Below, in pieces: positions 1-37,200 of a stretch of 64,000 nt of DNA; position 1 is the first letter of the stretch, and every line of letters starts with the position of its first letter. Source of the DNA: Tubiluchus corallicola (lineage: Eukaryota; Priapulida; Priapulimorpha; Priapulimorphida; Tubiluchidae); contig JAQGDQ010000782.1 in assembly GCA_030141605.1 (NCBI GenBank), positions 32,099 through 96,098 of the forward strand. Reading direction: 5' to 3'. The notes under the pieces were generated by a model. It was not told where the DNA came from. It saw only the letters and a list, made by a program, of their open reading frames with translations, and did no database searches. The position numbers and the translations under genes are program-made.

Positions 1-154
1 CATCAAAAATAACAGTGCATATCATTCATTTTCAGTTTTTCTCTAACTGCACTATAAATTCAGTCACTCTAAATTGGCATGTCTAATGTCACCGATGTAA
101 CACACTCAGTAATGTCAAACATGCACGCTTATCCACTTAGCATTTTTCTAATAC

Positions 155-24398
<24,244 letters not shown>

Positions 24399-24741
24399 TG
24401 TCAATATCACCGTCACAGTTTACAGTTGCAATACGAAGCTGCCAATTGACGGCAAATCTTTGTTTCCGGTTAAATTTCCTGCGTTGTTTCCTGCTCGGAT
24501 CTAAATTTACGCTACAAGTTACTCAGAACCTGCTGTTCCGTACACAGGAGCTGACCAAGCCCATTTTTTGCACGAATTTGAGTTTTTTAGCTGTAAGAAA
24601 TATCTCAAAACTTCAGTGGTTTGCCCAGAGACGTTCTGTCTTTAATATTCGAACATTCTCACTTATTTAATTGTCTTTTGTTTCCAAGAAACGTTACCCA
24701 GCATTCCGTTGTACAGTGTTGACATTGTTGAGACAATAAGT

Positions 24742-25060
24742 TCAAATTTCCTTATTGTTCTTTCTTTTCTTCATTCCACCTGTTGTAAGCATTGAGGCAT
24801 CAACATTTATTAGAGAATTCCACCCACTTCTACCTGCAGCTAACAGCATAAGTTCTTCCACTCCTAATGATAGATTTCGTTGAAGTTGTTGAACATCCTT
24901 ATTTACCTTAGCTATCCAAGTTGTTTTTGGTTTGCCAGGTGGTTTTTTTGAAAGATTTTAAGGCTTCCTTTAAGGCGATTCTTACTGGTGCTTTATTTGG
25001 TAATCTTTGAAGATGTCCTAGCCATCTTAATCTTCGGATCTTGACTTTTGAACTTCATTA
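24742..25060 (-). mobile_element. Degenerate LINE C-terminus
   Basis: Minus strand: RRLRWLGHLQRLPNKAPVRI then, after a +1 frameshift, KPPGKPKTTWIAKVNKDVQQ and LAAGRSGWNSLI, ending at TGA 24744-24742. These are the gRPk.tW...v..Dl and A.dR..W..l motifs at the end of many non-LTR retrotransposon ORFs. Lies downstream, on the plus coordinate, of Skeletor-like exon 1. Confidence 0.8.
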
Positions 25061-25369
25061 AGTTTTTTTAGTTCTAGTGTATAAATCTTCATTTTTAATT
25101 ATGTATAGCCATCTCATGTTTAAACAAGCTTTATTATTGTCACGTTTGGGTTGCTGATTTGTTTTTTTATGTTTTAAGTTTACACAACAAAAATTTTGAT
25201 TGCTACACACACAGTTATTGAATCCAGGTAAATAAGTCACAGGTAAAAAGTCACAGGTTAAAAATCAATGGTAAAAAGTCACAGGTAATAAAGTTACAGG
25301 GAAAAAGGAAACAATTCTTGACTTTAACTCTTCACCCTATCTCCTAATTCTAACCATACACAAAATTCT

Positions 25370-25920
25370 GTGACTTTTGTCCTGTGCCTTTTTTCCTAGG
25401 CGAAATTGTGACTTTTCCTGTGACTTTTTCCTAGCCAAAATTGTGGCTTTTTCCCCCGTGACTTTTTCCTAGCCAAAATTGTGGCTTTTAATGTGACTTT
25501 TTTTCCTAGCCAAAATTGTGACTTTTCCTGTGACTTTTTCCTAGCCAAAATTGTGACTTTTTTTCCTGTGACTTTTTCCTAGCCAAAATTGTGACTTTTT
25601 TTTCCCGTGACTTTTTCCTAGCCAAAATTGTGACTTTTTTTTCCTGTGACTTTTTCCTAGCCAAAATTGTGATTTTTTTCTGTGACTTTTTCCTAGCCAA
25701 AATTGTGACTTTTTTCCTGTGACCTTTTCCTAGCCAAAATTGTGATTTTTTTCTGTGACTTTTTCCTAGCCAAAATTGTGATTTTTTTCTGTGACTTTTT
25801 CCTAGCCAAAATTGTGACTTTTTTCCCGTGACCTTTTCCTAGCCAAAATTGTGATTTTTTTCTGGTGACTCTTTTCCTCGCCAAAATTGTGACTTCTTTC
25901 CAGTGACTTTATTACCGGTC
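25370..25920. repeat. Minisatellite of about 30-40 bp in the intergenic region
   Basis: About 15 units of TCCTAGCCAAAATTGTGACT with variable T-runs between them. It is not a CRISPR: the variable parts are only T-run length differences. Confidence 0.92.
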
Positions 25921-26149
25921 ACCCAATTATCTTCTACGACTGCCCCAGTTGTTTCATTTTTGTTTCACTTTTTACAAAAACCAGAGTTAATATTTGCCTG
26001 CCTTGCGTATAATTTGTCATAAATACTGAACGACAGAAACATTTCAGCACAGAGTTTAAGTGTTAAGTCTTAACACTGTTAAAAAACTAATTAAAAACAG
26101 TGAAGTGGCATGATGAGATAAACCGCACAATTATTAAATTTTAAACTTA

Positions 26150-26800
26150 GATAAATTTTAATTCAAATTTAAAGGCAGACAGGATGATTTTTCATATACA
26201 CTACCCCATTTTCAAGTAAGGTAAATAGTATACATTTTAACACCAATAATACTGCAAAAACGTTTCTGTTAATTAAATAATAGATTGAAATTTTAATTAA
26301 CGGCCGGGGAGCCCAACTTTTGATGACATCACAAACGAACACAATTTCCATCGCAAAAATATTCCACGAGCGTGTTGCACGTGTCTGCAAAAGCAAAAAT
26401 TGAAGTACAGTGCTAGCGTAAGATATTCAGTGTGTTGTACTAAAATTAGGCAAGTTTTAAGATTAAAATTGAAATTTAAAATTTACCGCTGCACTCACGC
26501 ATAAGCTGTTGAACATGTGTGGTTCATCACAAACTAACACATCTGAGTTGAGACCCACAGTATCTGTTTTTTGTGCAATGCATTTCGGAAATGCAGGCGC
26601 TAGTGCCTGTCTAACTATCGAATGACGAAATGCATGTAACAGCAAAGAACTAGCAGCGTGAATGCGAAATTGTGTTTGTGTGGTAATAATTCTTTCACGC
26701 ATGTCGTTTTTGAAAAAATGGCATGTTTCCTTTTAATATTTTAAAAAGTGCATTGCTTCGACCTACAGTTTAAGATTGGGTCCGGTTTTGCTTTAAGTTT
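26150..26800. repeat. Family A, near full-length copy
   Basis: Starts TTAAAGGCAGACAGGATGAT and runs to about GTTTAAGATTGGGTCCGG. It aligns with 3950-4570, 31235-31760 and, reversed, 33890-34360. No ORF. Confidence 0.75.
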
Positions 26801-27029
26801 GAGTTATCCAAACTTTCTAAAGAAAGGAAGGTAAAAATGGCACATGTAAAAATGGCACATGTGTGTTTTGACTCAAATAATTACTATAACAAAACTGGGG
26901 TGCGCTCAGTAGGAAGCAGACCTCCGCCAAGGTCAAAAAATCCTAAACATGTTCATCTGATTATTTTCATAAAAGAAAGATACAAAATTATACCTGTATA
27001 AGCATTATATACCCAACAAATAATAATTT

Positions 27030-27770
27030 ATCATCAATAATGCACGAACATTCCACATATAGTGTTTGTACCTCTCTAATACGTTCACCTGTTGCTTAAC
27101 GAACCTTTTGACAATTTCAAAGACACTTTGTAGGCTTCAGTGTATTACAATTGCACATCAATGATGCGCGAACATTCCACATATAGTGTTTGTACCTCAC
27201 TGATACGTTCACCTGTTGCTCAACTAAGCTTTTGGCAATTTCAAAGACACTTTGTGGGCTTCAGTGTATTACTATTGCACATCAATAATGCGCGAACATT
27301 CCACATATAGTGTTTGTACCTCACTGATACGTTCACCTGTTGCTTAACTAAGCTTTTGGCAATTTCAAAGATACTTTGTGGGCTTCAGTGTATTACAATT
27401 GCACATCAATGATGCGCGAACATTCCACATATAGTGTTTGTACCTCACTGATACGTTCACCTGTTGCTTAACTAAGCTTTTGATAATTTCAAAGACACTT
27501 TGTGGGCTTCAGTGTATTACTATTGCACATCAATAATGCGCGAACATTCCACATATAGTGTTTGTACCTCACTGATACGTTCACCTGTTGCTTAACTAAG
27601 CTTTTGACCATTTCATTGTGGGCTTCAGTGTATTACTATTGCACATCTATAATGCGCGAACATTCCACATATAGTGTTTGCACCTCACTAATACGTTCAC
27701 ACGTTGCTTAACTAAATTTTTGACAATTTCAAAGACACTTTGTGGGCTTCAGTGCATTACAATTGCATTG
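27030..27770. repeat. 124-bp tandem repeat, 6 copies, upstream of the cyclase promoter
   Basis: GCGCGAACATTCCACATATA recurs every 124 bp (27042, 27166, 27290, 27414, 27538), with a last unit 116 bp later. The array ends about 140 bp before the TATA box. Confidence 0.95.
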
Positions 27771-27908
27771 CATTACAACAACGGTATGGTTAATATGAAC
27801 ATAGACTTGACAGTCAGCCTGACATCTCGTATCAAGTGACAGAAATTTGTTATTAAAACTGCGATGCGCAAGACGTGGGATGACGTTACCTGCAGGTGAA
27901 TACACAGG

Positions 27909-27917
27909 TATAAAATA
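27909..27917 (+). promoter_or_regulatory. Probable TATA box of the guanylate cyclase gene
   Basis: TATAAAATA lies 87 bp before the ATG, which would put transcription start near 27935-27945. Supported by position only. Confidence 0.55.
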
Positions 27918-27941
27918 AGCGCTCGAGTGGAAGACATACTC

Positions 27942-27959
27942 ATGACGAGAGCGCAGTAA
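27942..27959 (+). promoter_or_regulatory. Possible upstream ORF (5 codons) in the cyclase 5' leader
   Basis: ATG ACG AGA GCG CAG TAA sits 36 bp before the main ATG. It acts as a uORF only if transcription starts upstream of 27942, which the TATA position makes borderline. Confidence 0.35.
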
Positions 27960-27995
27960 ATCAAGCCGAATTGAAATCAACAGATCAGCACAGCT

Positions 27996-28213
27996 ATGCC
28001 GTTCATTGCTTTGTTCATCGCGTGTATATTTGCGCCTTGTTTTGGAAGAGTTCAAAGTTTGAATCATCATCTTCGCGCCCACGTGGCCGTCGTATTGAAC
28101 AATGTTAGCGAACCGGCCAGGAGCAGTGCTATTGGTTTTGCAGGGTTCATGCCAGCGATTGAGTTAGCCTTGTCGAAGAAGCAAAGATATTTATCAGATG
28201 ATGTTGAAGTCAG
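27996..28213 (+). CDS. Guanylate cyclase receptor exon 1: signal peptide and ectodomain start
   Basis: Encodes MPFIALFIACIFAPCFG as signal peptide, then VAVVLNNVS and IGFAGFMPAIELALSKK (the PAIelAl motif of ANF receptors). Donor GTAATT, phase 2. A TATA box at 27909 sits 87 bp upstream of this ATG. Confidence 0.9.
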
Positions 28214-31200
28214 GTAATTAATGCTTTTGATTACAGCATCAATTTTATAATTACTGCATCTGATACTAATTACACAGACTCAACTTTCATCTACCCCCGC
28301 CCCTGACTCCATAAAACGATTAAAAATGTAAATTTAAAAAAAAATGTAATGTAATACGTGTTATGTTAGTTTTGTAATGTCAAATGTATAAATAGTGTAA
28401 ATGTAATGAGTGAAATTTATGTAATGTAAAGCATGTTTCTGTTAATTGTGTCATGTTAAATGTATATATAGTGTAAAATATGTCATGTAAAATTTAATGT
28501 ACTTTTGTAATATTGTTTTTGTAAAAATATTTTAATATTGTGTTTGTAAATATGTTCATTTATTGTATATAATTAGGCCCTTAGTTTTGCACTTTAGTTT
28601 TTTTAGTCAGCACTGGACGCATTTGTCTTGAACAGTGTTGTTATCTTAACATTACGCTGAGGATTACTCAATTTTATTATAATGTGTGAACAATTTTAAT
28701 GATAAATAAAGAATTAATATATATATATATAATCACGATTTTTTTCATTAGCACGCAAACTAGAAGTTCATTTGTCATCATTACAACCAAAAGGTTGAAC
28801 TAAAATGCAGCATAAAATGACAAAACATCAAAATTTTTATTAAAGAATAAGCAAGATAATTACAATTGTCACAGAGACGTGGAGCTCAGACAGGTAAAAG
28901 CTTTTTCATCATAGAATACTGTATTAGGAAATGGAAGATGTAAATTAATTTGTTCATTAGCATTAGAACGCGGTGTTCACGATACGTTACTTCGTATTAA
29001 AAGATCAGTAAGGTACGCAGGTGCCAAACCATGTAGTATTTTGTAGGTGATACAAAGAATTTTAAATTGAATTTGGAACTTTATCGTCGTCGTCGTCATC
29101 GTCATCATCGTTACTGCTAATTGACCAGCAAGAAAAAAAATATTTAAATTAAACGCTGCCTCGAAGGCAGATAAAAATTCCCATCCAGCAATCTCAGCAA
29201 TGAGGCAAGTTTTGCGTGAAGACGACCTATCGAATTTCTCCCAGTTGCATAAGATAAAAACACAGCAATATCGTAGTAAATCTTCACTGTAAAACATCGT
29301 CCAACCACAAAAGACATTTACAGATTAGCTATGAAAGCCTCAAAGTGCACTTTGAGAACATAATCTGAATGGCAAAAAAAGACCAGTTATCACTCACCTG
29401 GGAAAATCTACATGCATAACAAACCAACAGGTCCTACGTGCACTACTTTTCACTCTGATTTGCTCTAGAAGTGATGTAGCAATTACTAGAGATGCAGTGG
29501 GTCCGATTTCGCATCTGAAGATCCGGTAACTTTAATGGATCCAAGTCCGATCCGTCTCCGATGTAAATTATTTTGTTGATTAGCATTAGAACGAAGTGTT
29601 CGGGATTTGTTGCTGTGTATTAGAAGATCAGTAAGGTATGCAGATGCCTAACCATGTAGTATTTTGTCTTTGATACAAACAATTTTAAATTGAATTCGAA
29701 ACTTTATCGGCAACCAATGTTACTTTCTTAAAATGGATGTAATATGATATATATGTATGTTGGAGATTAGCTAAAATTGGAGCATTTGCCTAGTCTTCAT
29801 TCGGAAGAATTATTTTCAATGATGGCTTTTGAAATGTTTCTAACAAATCAGAGATATTTTGGGAGAGAGATGAGTGCAAAACCTGTCAAGCGAATTCAAA
29901 AGTTGGCTTAATCAAAGTTCAGTACATTTGAAGTTTTAGCTTTCAGTTTATTCCTTAAAAGCAGGGAAATTTTAAGGAATTTTTGTACAAAATTGGGCAG
30001 GCTCCTAATAGCACATGTAACTGCTTATTAAGCCCTCTTCTGTACATCATTTATTATTTGAATGAACATTAGTAAACCAAGCCAAAAGAAATGATTTTAT
30101 TAGCACTTTGTCTACGTTAAATTCGGACTATGTTTTCTCTAGCCGGGATAATAATGCTATAAATGCTTTTGTAAATCTTATCTCGGATGAATTTTTATCG
30201 TCATTCGTCCGTATATAAACAGTCTGTTGGTGATGAAATTTTACAACTCTCGTCGTGTTTTCTATATGCTGTTTTGTGTTCATTTATGATTATGTGAATT
30301 TACATTAGAATTAGAATTGGTAATTATGTTTATTATAATTGTACTCGCTGTTTTTCATTGTGTATAGTGTGTGTAAATTTTTATTACTATGTATTAAAAT
30401 ACGTTCGTTATCTTTTATTACGTATGTATGTAGTGTTGGATTATAATTTGTAACTATGTCTATTGTATATGAACGTTGTCGTTCAATGTGTCTCATGCGT
30501 TGGATTCTAAATTATATATATTTATGTGAATAGGTTTAATACGTTGTAAAGGCTTTTAGAAATTTTAAACATATCCCTACAAATAGAGGCTATGTATTCT
30601 GTACATAGTTTTTAAAAATAAATAATAATAATAATAATAATAATATTAATAATAATAATAATAATAATAATAACAACAACAACAATAATAATAATAATAA
30701 TAATAATAACTAGTAAAGGCCCCGCAAAAGATTTTGCGTATAAATACACGTGTAATCAATAATAATAATTCCGGTGTAAAAACTTGCAAATTAAACGAAG
30801 AAAGAATGATTTGTCGTTCCCTCGCTACTTCGCGGTTCGTTTATCGCGGAATCGCTGTTTCGCGGGTTTTTGCGGTACTCCGTCTAAAGTACTTTTGCAC
30901 ATGCCTAGTACGTATTGTACAGTAATGTATAGATTTGATGAATTTTGCATAAAAAATCACAAAATGTATAAAAATATATTAAAAATATTAATTCTAACGT
31001 TAAAAGAATATTATAAATCATAAAAAATTACCATTTACAGTAAATAGTGCATTTATTCGGCGGACGAATACACACAAAAAACGAAATGTAGTACTTGCGC
31101 CCGCTTGAGATGCTACTTGCCGACGTCAGATTGTACACAACACACGATAAGAGTGTGGGGTGGATTTATAAAGACTTAGAATAATCTATAATTACTAAAA

Positions 31201-34200
31201 TATGTATAGGGTCCCTACTTCGCGGAAATTCGCACACTGTACTACCCCATTTTTAAATCCGATAAAACGTAACATTTCAACACAATTAATACTGCAAAAG
31301 CATTTCTGATAATTAAATAATGGATTAAAAACTTAATTAACGACGGGCGTGCGCAACTATTGATGACATCACAAACTAACGTAATTTTCAACTACAGTCC
31401 TAGTGTAAGATAGTCAATGTGTTGTACTATAACTTGTCAAGTTTTAAGATAAAAGTTCTAATTTCAAAAATTATCGCTGTGGTCACGCGTGAGCTCTCGA
31501 ACGTGCGCAGTTCGTCACAAATTAACGCATCTGAACTGAGAGGTACAACACCTGTTTTGTGCAATGCATTTCCGAATTGAGGCGAGTGTGCCCGCAAATG
31601 GCGAAATACAGGTAACAGAGAAGAACTAGTGGCGCGAATGTGAAATCATATTTGTGTGGTGATAATTCTTTCACGTGAGTCATTTTTGAAAAAAATTGTA
31701 TATTTCCTTTTAATATTTTGTAGATTGTTTTTACCTGCAGTTTGGGCCATGTTTTGGTTTGAGTTATTTTCAAAAAAAGAAAAAGAAGAAAAATTGAGGA
31801 AAAATATCGAAAAGATAAAACATGAAAAGAAAGAAAACGCAGGAAAGATAAACAAAAGAAAAAAATAATTAAGAAATGACATACGAAATAAACAACAAAT
31901 ACGTAAAATGTGAAAATTTAAACAACTAATCAATAAATAAAAAGAAAATAATTAAATAAATATTAAATTCGTATAAACATTGTAGAGATGAACTAATTTA
32001 TTACAATTATGCAAAATGCAATATTTATCCATTTGCGAAATAAATAATATGTCGGAAACAACTTTCCAAATGGACAGTTAAAGCTTGTTAAGAAGTATTC
32101 CTTGTATTTCTTGTATTCCATGTATTCATTGCATTCCATGTATTCCTTGTATTCCATGTATTCCGTGTATTCCATGTATTCCTTATATTCCACGTATTTC
32201 ATTTATTCCATGTATTGCTTGTATTCCACGTATTTCATGTATTCCTTGCATTCCATGTATTCCATGTATTCCTTGTATTCCATGTATTCCGTGTATTTCA
32301 TGTATTCCTTGTATTCTATGTATTCATTGCATTCCATGTATTCCTTGTATTCCACGTATTCCGTGTATTTCATGTATTCCTTGTATTCTATGTATTCATT
32401 GTATTCCATGCATTCTTTGTATTCCATGTATTCCTTATATTCCACGTATTTCATTTATTCCATGTATTGCTTGTATTCCACGTATTTCACGTATTCCTTG
32501 TATTCCATGTATTTCTTCTATTCCACGTATTCCTTGCATTCCATGTATTCCATATATTCCGTGTATTACACGTATTCCTTGTATTCCACGTATTCCATGT
32601 ATTCCACGTATTTCATGTATTCCTTGTATTCCATATATTCCGTGTATTCCCCGTATTCCATGTATTCCATATATTCCATGTATTCCACGTATTCCATGTA
32701 TTACACGTATTCCTTGTATTCCACGTATTCCATGTATTTCACGTATTCCTTGTATTCCATGTATTCCATATATTCCGTGTATTCCCCGTATTCCATGTAT
32801 TCCTTTTATTCCAGTATTCCTTGTATTCCATGTAAGAATGTAAACTATTTTAGCTTAATCCTAATGAACAACTTTAAAGCCAAGTGAATCACTACTGTCA
32901 TCGCCTCCTTAGTTTTTTTTTTTGTTTTCTGTTAAAGTGTGGAAACTTTTAAGCAGACTGAAGGTTTTTTTGTACCTAAAGGAAGTTCACAAAAAACATA
33001 TTATTAGTATTTTGTTGGTCTTCATTGTAGTTCCCAGTTTGAGATAAATAGAAACAGAGAACGAATGATTAAAACATCATGATGCAATTACTTATTTACA
33101 ACAATTGTACAACGTTAGACGACATGTTGAAATACAATAATAAATGTGTCATATTGAGTTACATTCATAAATTTCTCTATTTATCTGTACATAGTTTTGT
33201 ACTACATAAGTACTCTCAAAAACACGTCAGAAATTGTTATAACATGGAGAAAAACCTGTTCCAACCATTTCACGTTCCAGACAATTTTTTCCAGGGATCT
33301 GCACTCTGTCTACACTCTTATACTGCCATAAGCAATTAGATAATTACGTAGTTAATGAGGCGTTGACAGCAGTGATTCACTCAGCTTTTTTACTACACTG
33401 ACTATTATAATAGAGGCATTAAAAATGACGGCGTCAAGAAATTGAGAATAGATTAACTATTCTATTCTGTAATCACAATGATCACGAAGCTTCCATTAAC
33501 GACTATGCATGCAGGATTTGGCATGAAAGCAAATCGAGTGACGATAGTTCTTAGTAAAATTACGGCTCACGAAGCCAGACCAAATAAAAACGTAAAGCAA
33601 ACGTCTACCAAACGACGCGCAAAAAATTTTGCGTATAAATACACTTATAATCAAAAATACACGAACATCCTACACAGTCCTCACTTATAACGCGAAGCCA
33701 GTAGCAACTTTTATTGAACTAAAGTTATAGGCAGATTATAATGGATGACGTCAGAACAATGGCTTCGCGTCAGCAGTTTTCCAAGCGAAAATCTCCAGAA
33801 ATGGAACCTCCAATCAACTCATCACAGCTCCTCACGGTGGATGTTTCGTATAGCCACGTTATCTCCTTCCAATATGATTTGCTCAAAAAACTGTCTTTCG
33901 TGACTTTGATATTATAGAGCAAAACTAGAACTTCGGAAATGCATTGCACGAAAAACAGTGTTGTACCTCTCATATAAGATGTGTTAGTGTGTCACGAACT
34001 GCACACGCTCGACAGCTCATGTGTGAGCACAGCGGTAAATTTGAAATTTGAATTTTTATCTTAAAACTTGCCTACTTTTAGTACAACATACTGAATATCT
34101 TACAGTAGCACTGTACTTCAATTTTTGCTTTCTCAAACACGTCCAACACGCTCGTCCAATATTTTTGCTGCTGAAAATTATGTTCGTTTGTGATGTCATC

Positions 34201-37200
34201 GGTATTTGGGCTCGCCCGCCGTTAATTTAGTTTTTAATCTATTATCTAATTATCAGAAACGCTATCAATATTAATTGTGTTGAAATGTATACTTTTTATT
34301 GGACTTGAAAATGGGCTGGTATATGAAAAATCATTCTGTCTTCCTTTAACAAAAATATGTGACAATTGCTTAAATCAGGATTTTTCACAAACTGTCAAAA
34401 AATTCAACCTACTAGTGCCGCTATCTTAACGTAAATTTCCGGAATGATAATTTTAATTTTTGGCGGAATTCCAGGAATTTGTTACTTGAAATAAAATTTT
34501 CGTAATGCATGTGTTTCAAGCAAGGAATTCAAACAAATTCTTTTTAGTAAAAACACTACAACTTTATGTTGACGTCAAACATTCCAGCAGAACTATTACG
34601 TCATCAGTGGTATTTTTTTACAAACATACAACCAGTTTATATTGGGAGAGCCTACAGTATAGAACGTTATGCACTAATTATGTATTTAACAGAAGCCAAA
34701 TAGGTAATGATTAAGCAGACCTGTAGAAAAGAAATTGATACACTAAATTATGGACTAATTATGTATTTAACAGAAGCCAAATAGGTACCGTAAAACGGGG
34801 TGAGTTCGCCACTTTTTAGGGGTATTTTTTTTACGTTTCCTGCCATAGCAAGAGAATTACCCAACCGATTTTCTTAGTTCAAGCTTTATATTGCCTTTCG
34901 AATGAAACACCATCGTGGGGTGAATTCGCCACTAACAATTTAACACTCTTTAATGCCATTCTAGGCAGCTGAAGTTAACTGCTTGTGATTGGCTGGTTGG
35001 GGGTGAGTTCGCCACCCTATGAAAAAATTATGAAAAATGTCTAGTTTTAGTTTTCAAATAGAAACTTCTACGTTGGCAAGGAAGGCTTGAACGTCTTGTG
35101 CACTGATCTTATCGCGGGCGCCCTTGATGTTGCCAGCCACTCTGAAAACCAGATTGTTCCTTCCGGCGAATGATTTGACAAAGTCTATTCCAGGGGTGTT
35201 TGCCTTAAATCGTCGTTCCTGGATTCCCTTCGCGTCAAGAACACTCTTAATCAGTAGTCGGAGATCGATGGCAGTCATTGGGAACCCCCACTCAGCGGCC
35301 ACTTGGAGTGTTGGCGATTTTGTGCTCCTCGGCGGCGGAGAACACTGGCTGACCTCCGGTCTTCCGCGGATGACTTCCTGAGAGTTTGTCAGAAAGGGTC
35401 TTTCTTGGAACTCCGAATTGCCTCGCCGCTGCGCTGCGCTGATTGTCCTGTTGGTATTCTTGACGGCATGTAGGGCAGCTTCCAGAGCTTCTGGGGTATA
35501 ATTTTGGTATCTATGACCCGGTACAGGGGTGTAGGTGCGTGGCATGTTAAGTAGTAAGAAATAGTAGACAAATAATATGTAGCGCAGAATGGAATACTTC
35601 TAGTGCGAATTGAAAGAAGATAACTGTCGCAAACTGTTTCTAATGACGGTGATCATGATATCTGTTCATTAAACACTGAACAATAGTTACAGCAAACCTA
35701 CAATGGCCATTACGTAAGCGGTGGCGAACTCACCCTCGGGTGGCGAACTCACCCCGTTTTACGGGTAGTGAATTACCAGACCCGTTGAAAAGAAATTATT
35801 TACTGTATCAATTTTTTGTTACAAAAGGTCAAAGGTCAAGTGTACCAGACAACGCATTTGTGTGCACTTGACAACGCCTCACAGCCCATGCCATTGTAAT
35901 AGTACCAGTTTTAACAGCTAGCTAGAATCTTGCTTAGTTCATTTTTTTTGTACCCAAGCAAGATCCTGCTAGTAAAATCAAATTTATGCACAGACTAGTG
36001 CATAATAACGCAAAATCCACTTAAAACAACTGAAGTTACTGAACAATCGCGGCAGACGGCTTTGCTTTACACACATATGTTACGTGATGGTAGCAGTTAA
36101 GACGCGTTGGTGTGGTGCACTTAACCCTTGACCTACAGCAACTGCGCATGCGCAAATGGAAACTCTGAAAAGTCTTATTATCGAGTTTACTTTTTTCGGG
36201 TGTTATATGTAACACAGCAATACAACACATTTTCTACACAGTAGATTTTTATGCAAAATGACTACAGTTGTCAAAAACTGGAGACGAAAGTGGGGAAAAA
36301 ACGAGACAGAGCTAGTGTCCAGTAAAAACTCATTTCAAGACAATAAAAATAGTAAAAAATCGTTTTGTGATCCTTGTGAAATATTTAACAAATCGTTTAT
36401 TTGCACAATATACAGGGTGTCTCTAAAGTCTCTTTACAGTTTTAAAAATTTATTATAAAGGCAGTTGACAAGATTTGTTAACTAGATTTGTTCTAATGTA
36501 ATCTGTGGTTGTCAAAGTTTTTTTAGCTCATTTAATACACCTCTATATGGACACCATTAGTTGCACGAAGCACATCAACACGGTACTTGATTTCTTGCCA
36601 TGTTCGCTGTAGCATAGCCTCATCAATGGTGGCGATGGCATCAGAAATCTTTTGCTTCAAGTCAGTAATGTCCCGTATCTTTGTTTGATACATGATGTCT
36701 TTCACATAACCCCATGGATCTCTTCCATACTTAGTTCTGTAGTTTCGTCATAGCCTCATCAATGGTGGCGATGGCATCAGAAATCCTTTGCTTCAAGTCA
36801 GCAATGTCCCGTATCTTTGTTTGATACATGATGTCTTTCACATAACCCCATGGATCTCTTCCATACTTAGTTCTGTAGTTTCGTCATAGCCTCATCAATG
36901 GTGGCGATGGCATCAGAAATCCTTTGCTTCAAGTCAGCAATGTCCCGTATCTTTGTTTGATACATGATGTCTTTCACATAACCCCATGGATCTCTTCCAT
37001 ACTTAGTTCTGTGGTTTCGTCATAGCCTCATCAATGGTGGCGATGGCATCAGAAATCCTTTGCTTCAAGTCAGTAATGTCCCGTATCTTTGTTCGACGCA
37101 TGATGTCTTTCACATAACCCCATGGATCTCTTCCATACTTAGTTCTGTAGTTTCGTCATAGCCTCATCAATGGTGGCGATGGCATCAGAAATCCTTTGCT

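Noticed and set aside
25370-25920. CRISPR-like array of short repeats
   Set aside because: Spacers are only T-run length variants; this is a eukaryotic minisatellite.
33079-33339. 86-codon ORF after the 9-bp minisatellite
   Set aside because: Lies in duplicated segment D; the second copy is broken, and no protein motif is visible.
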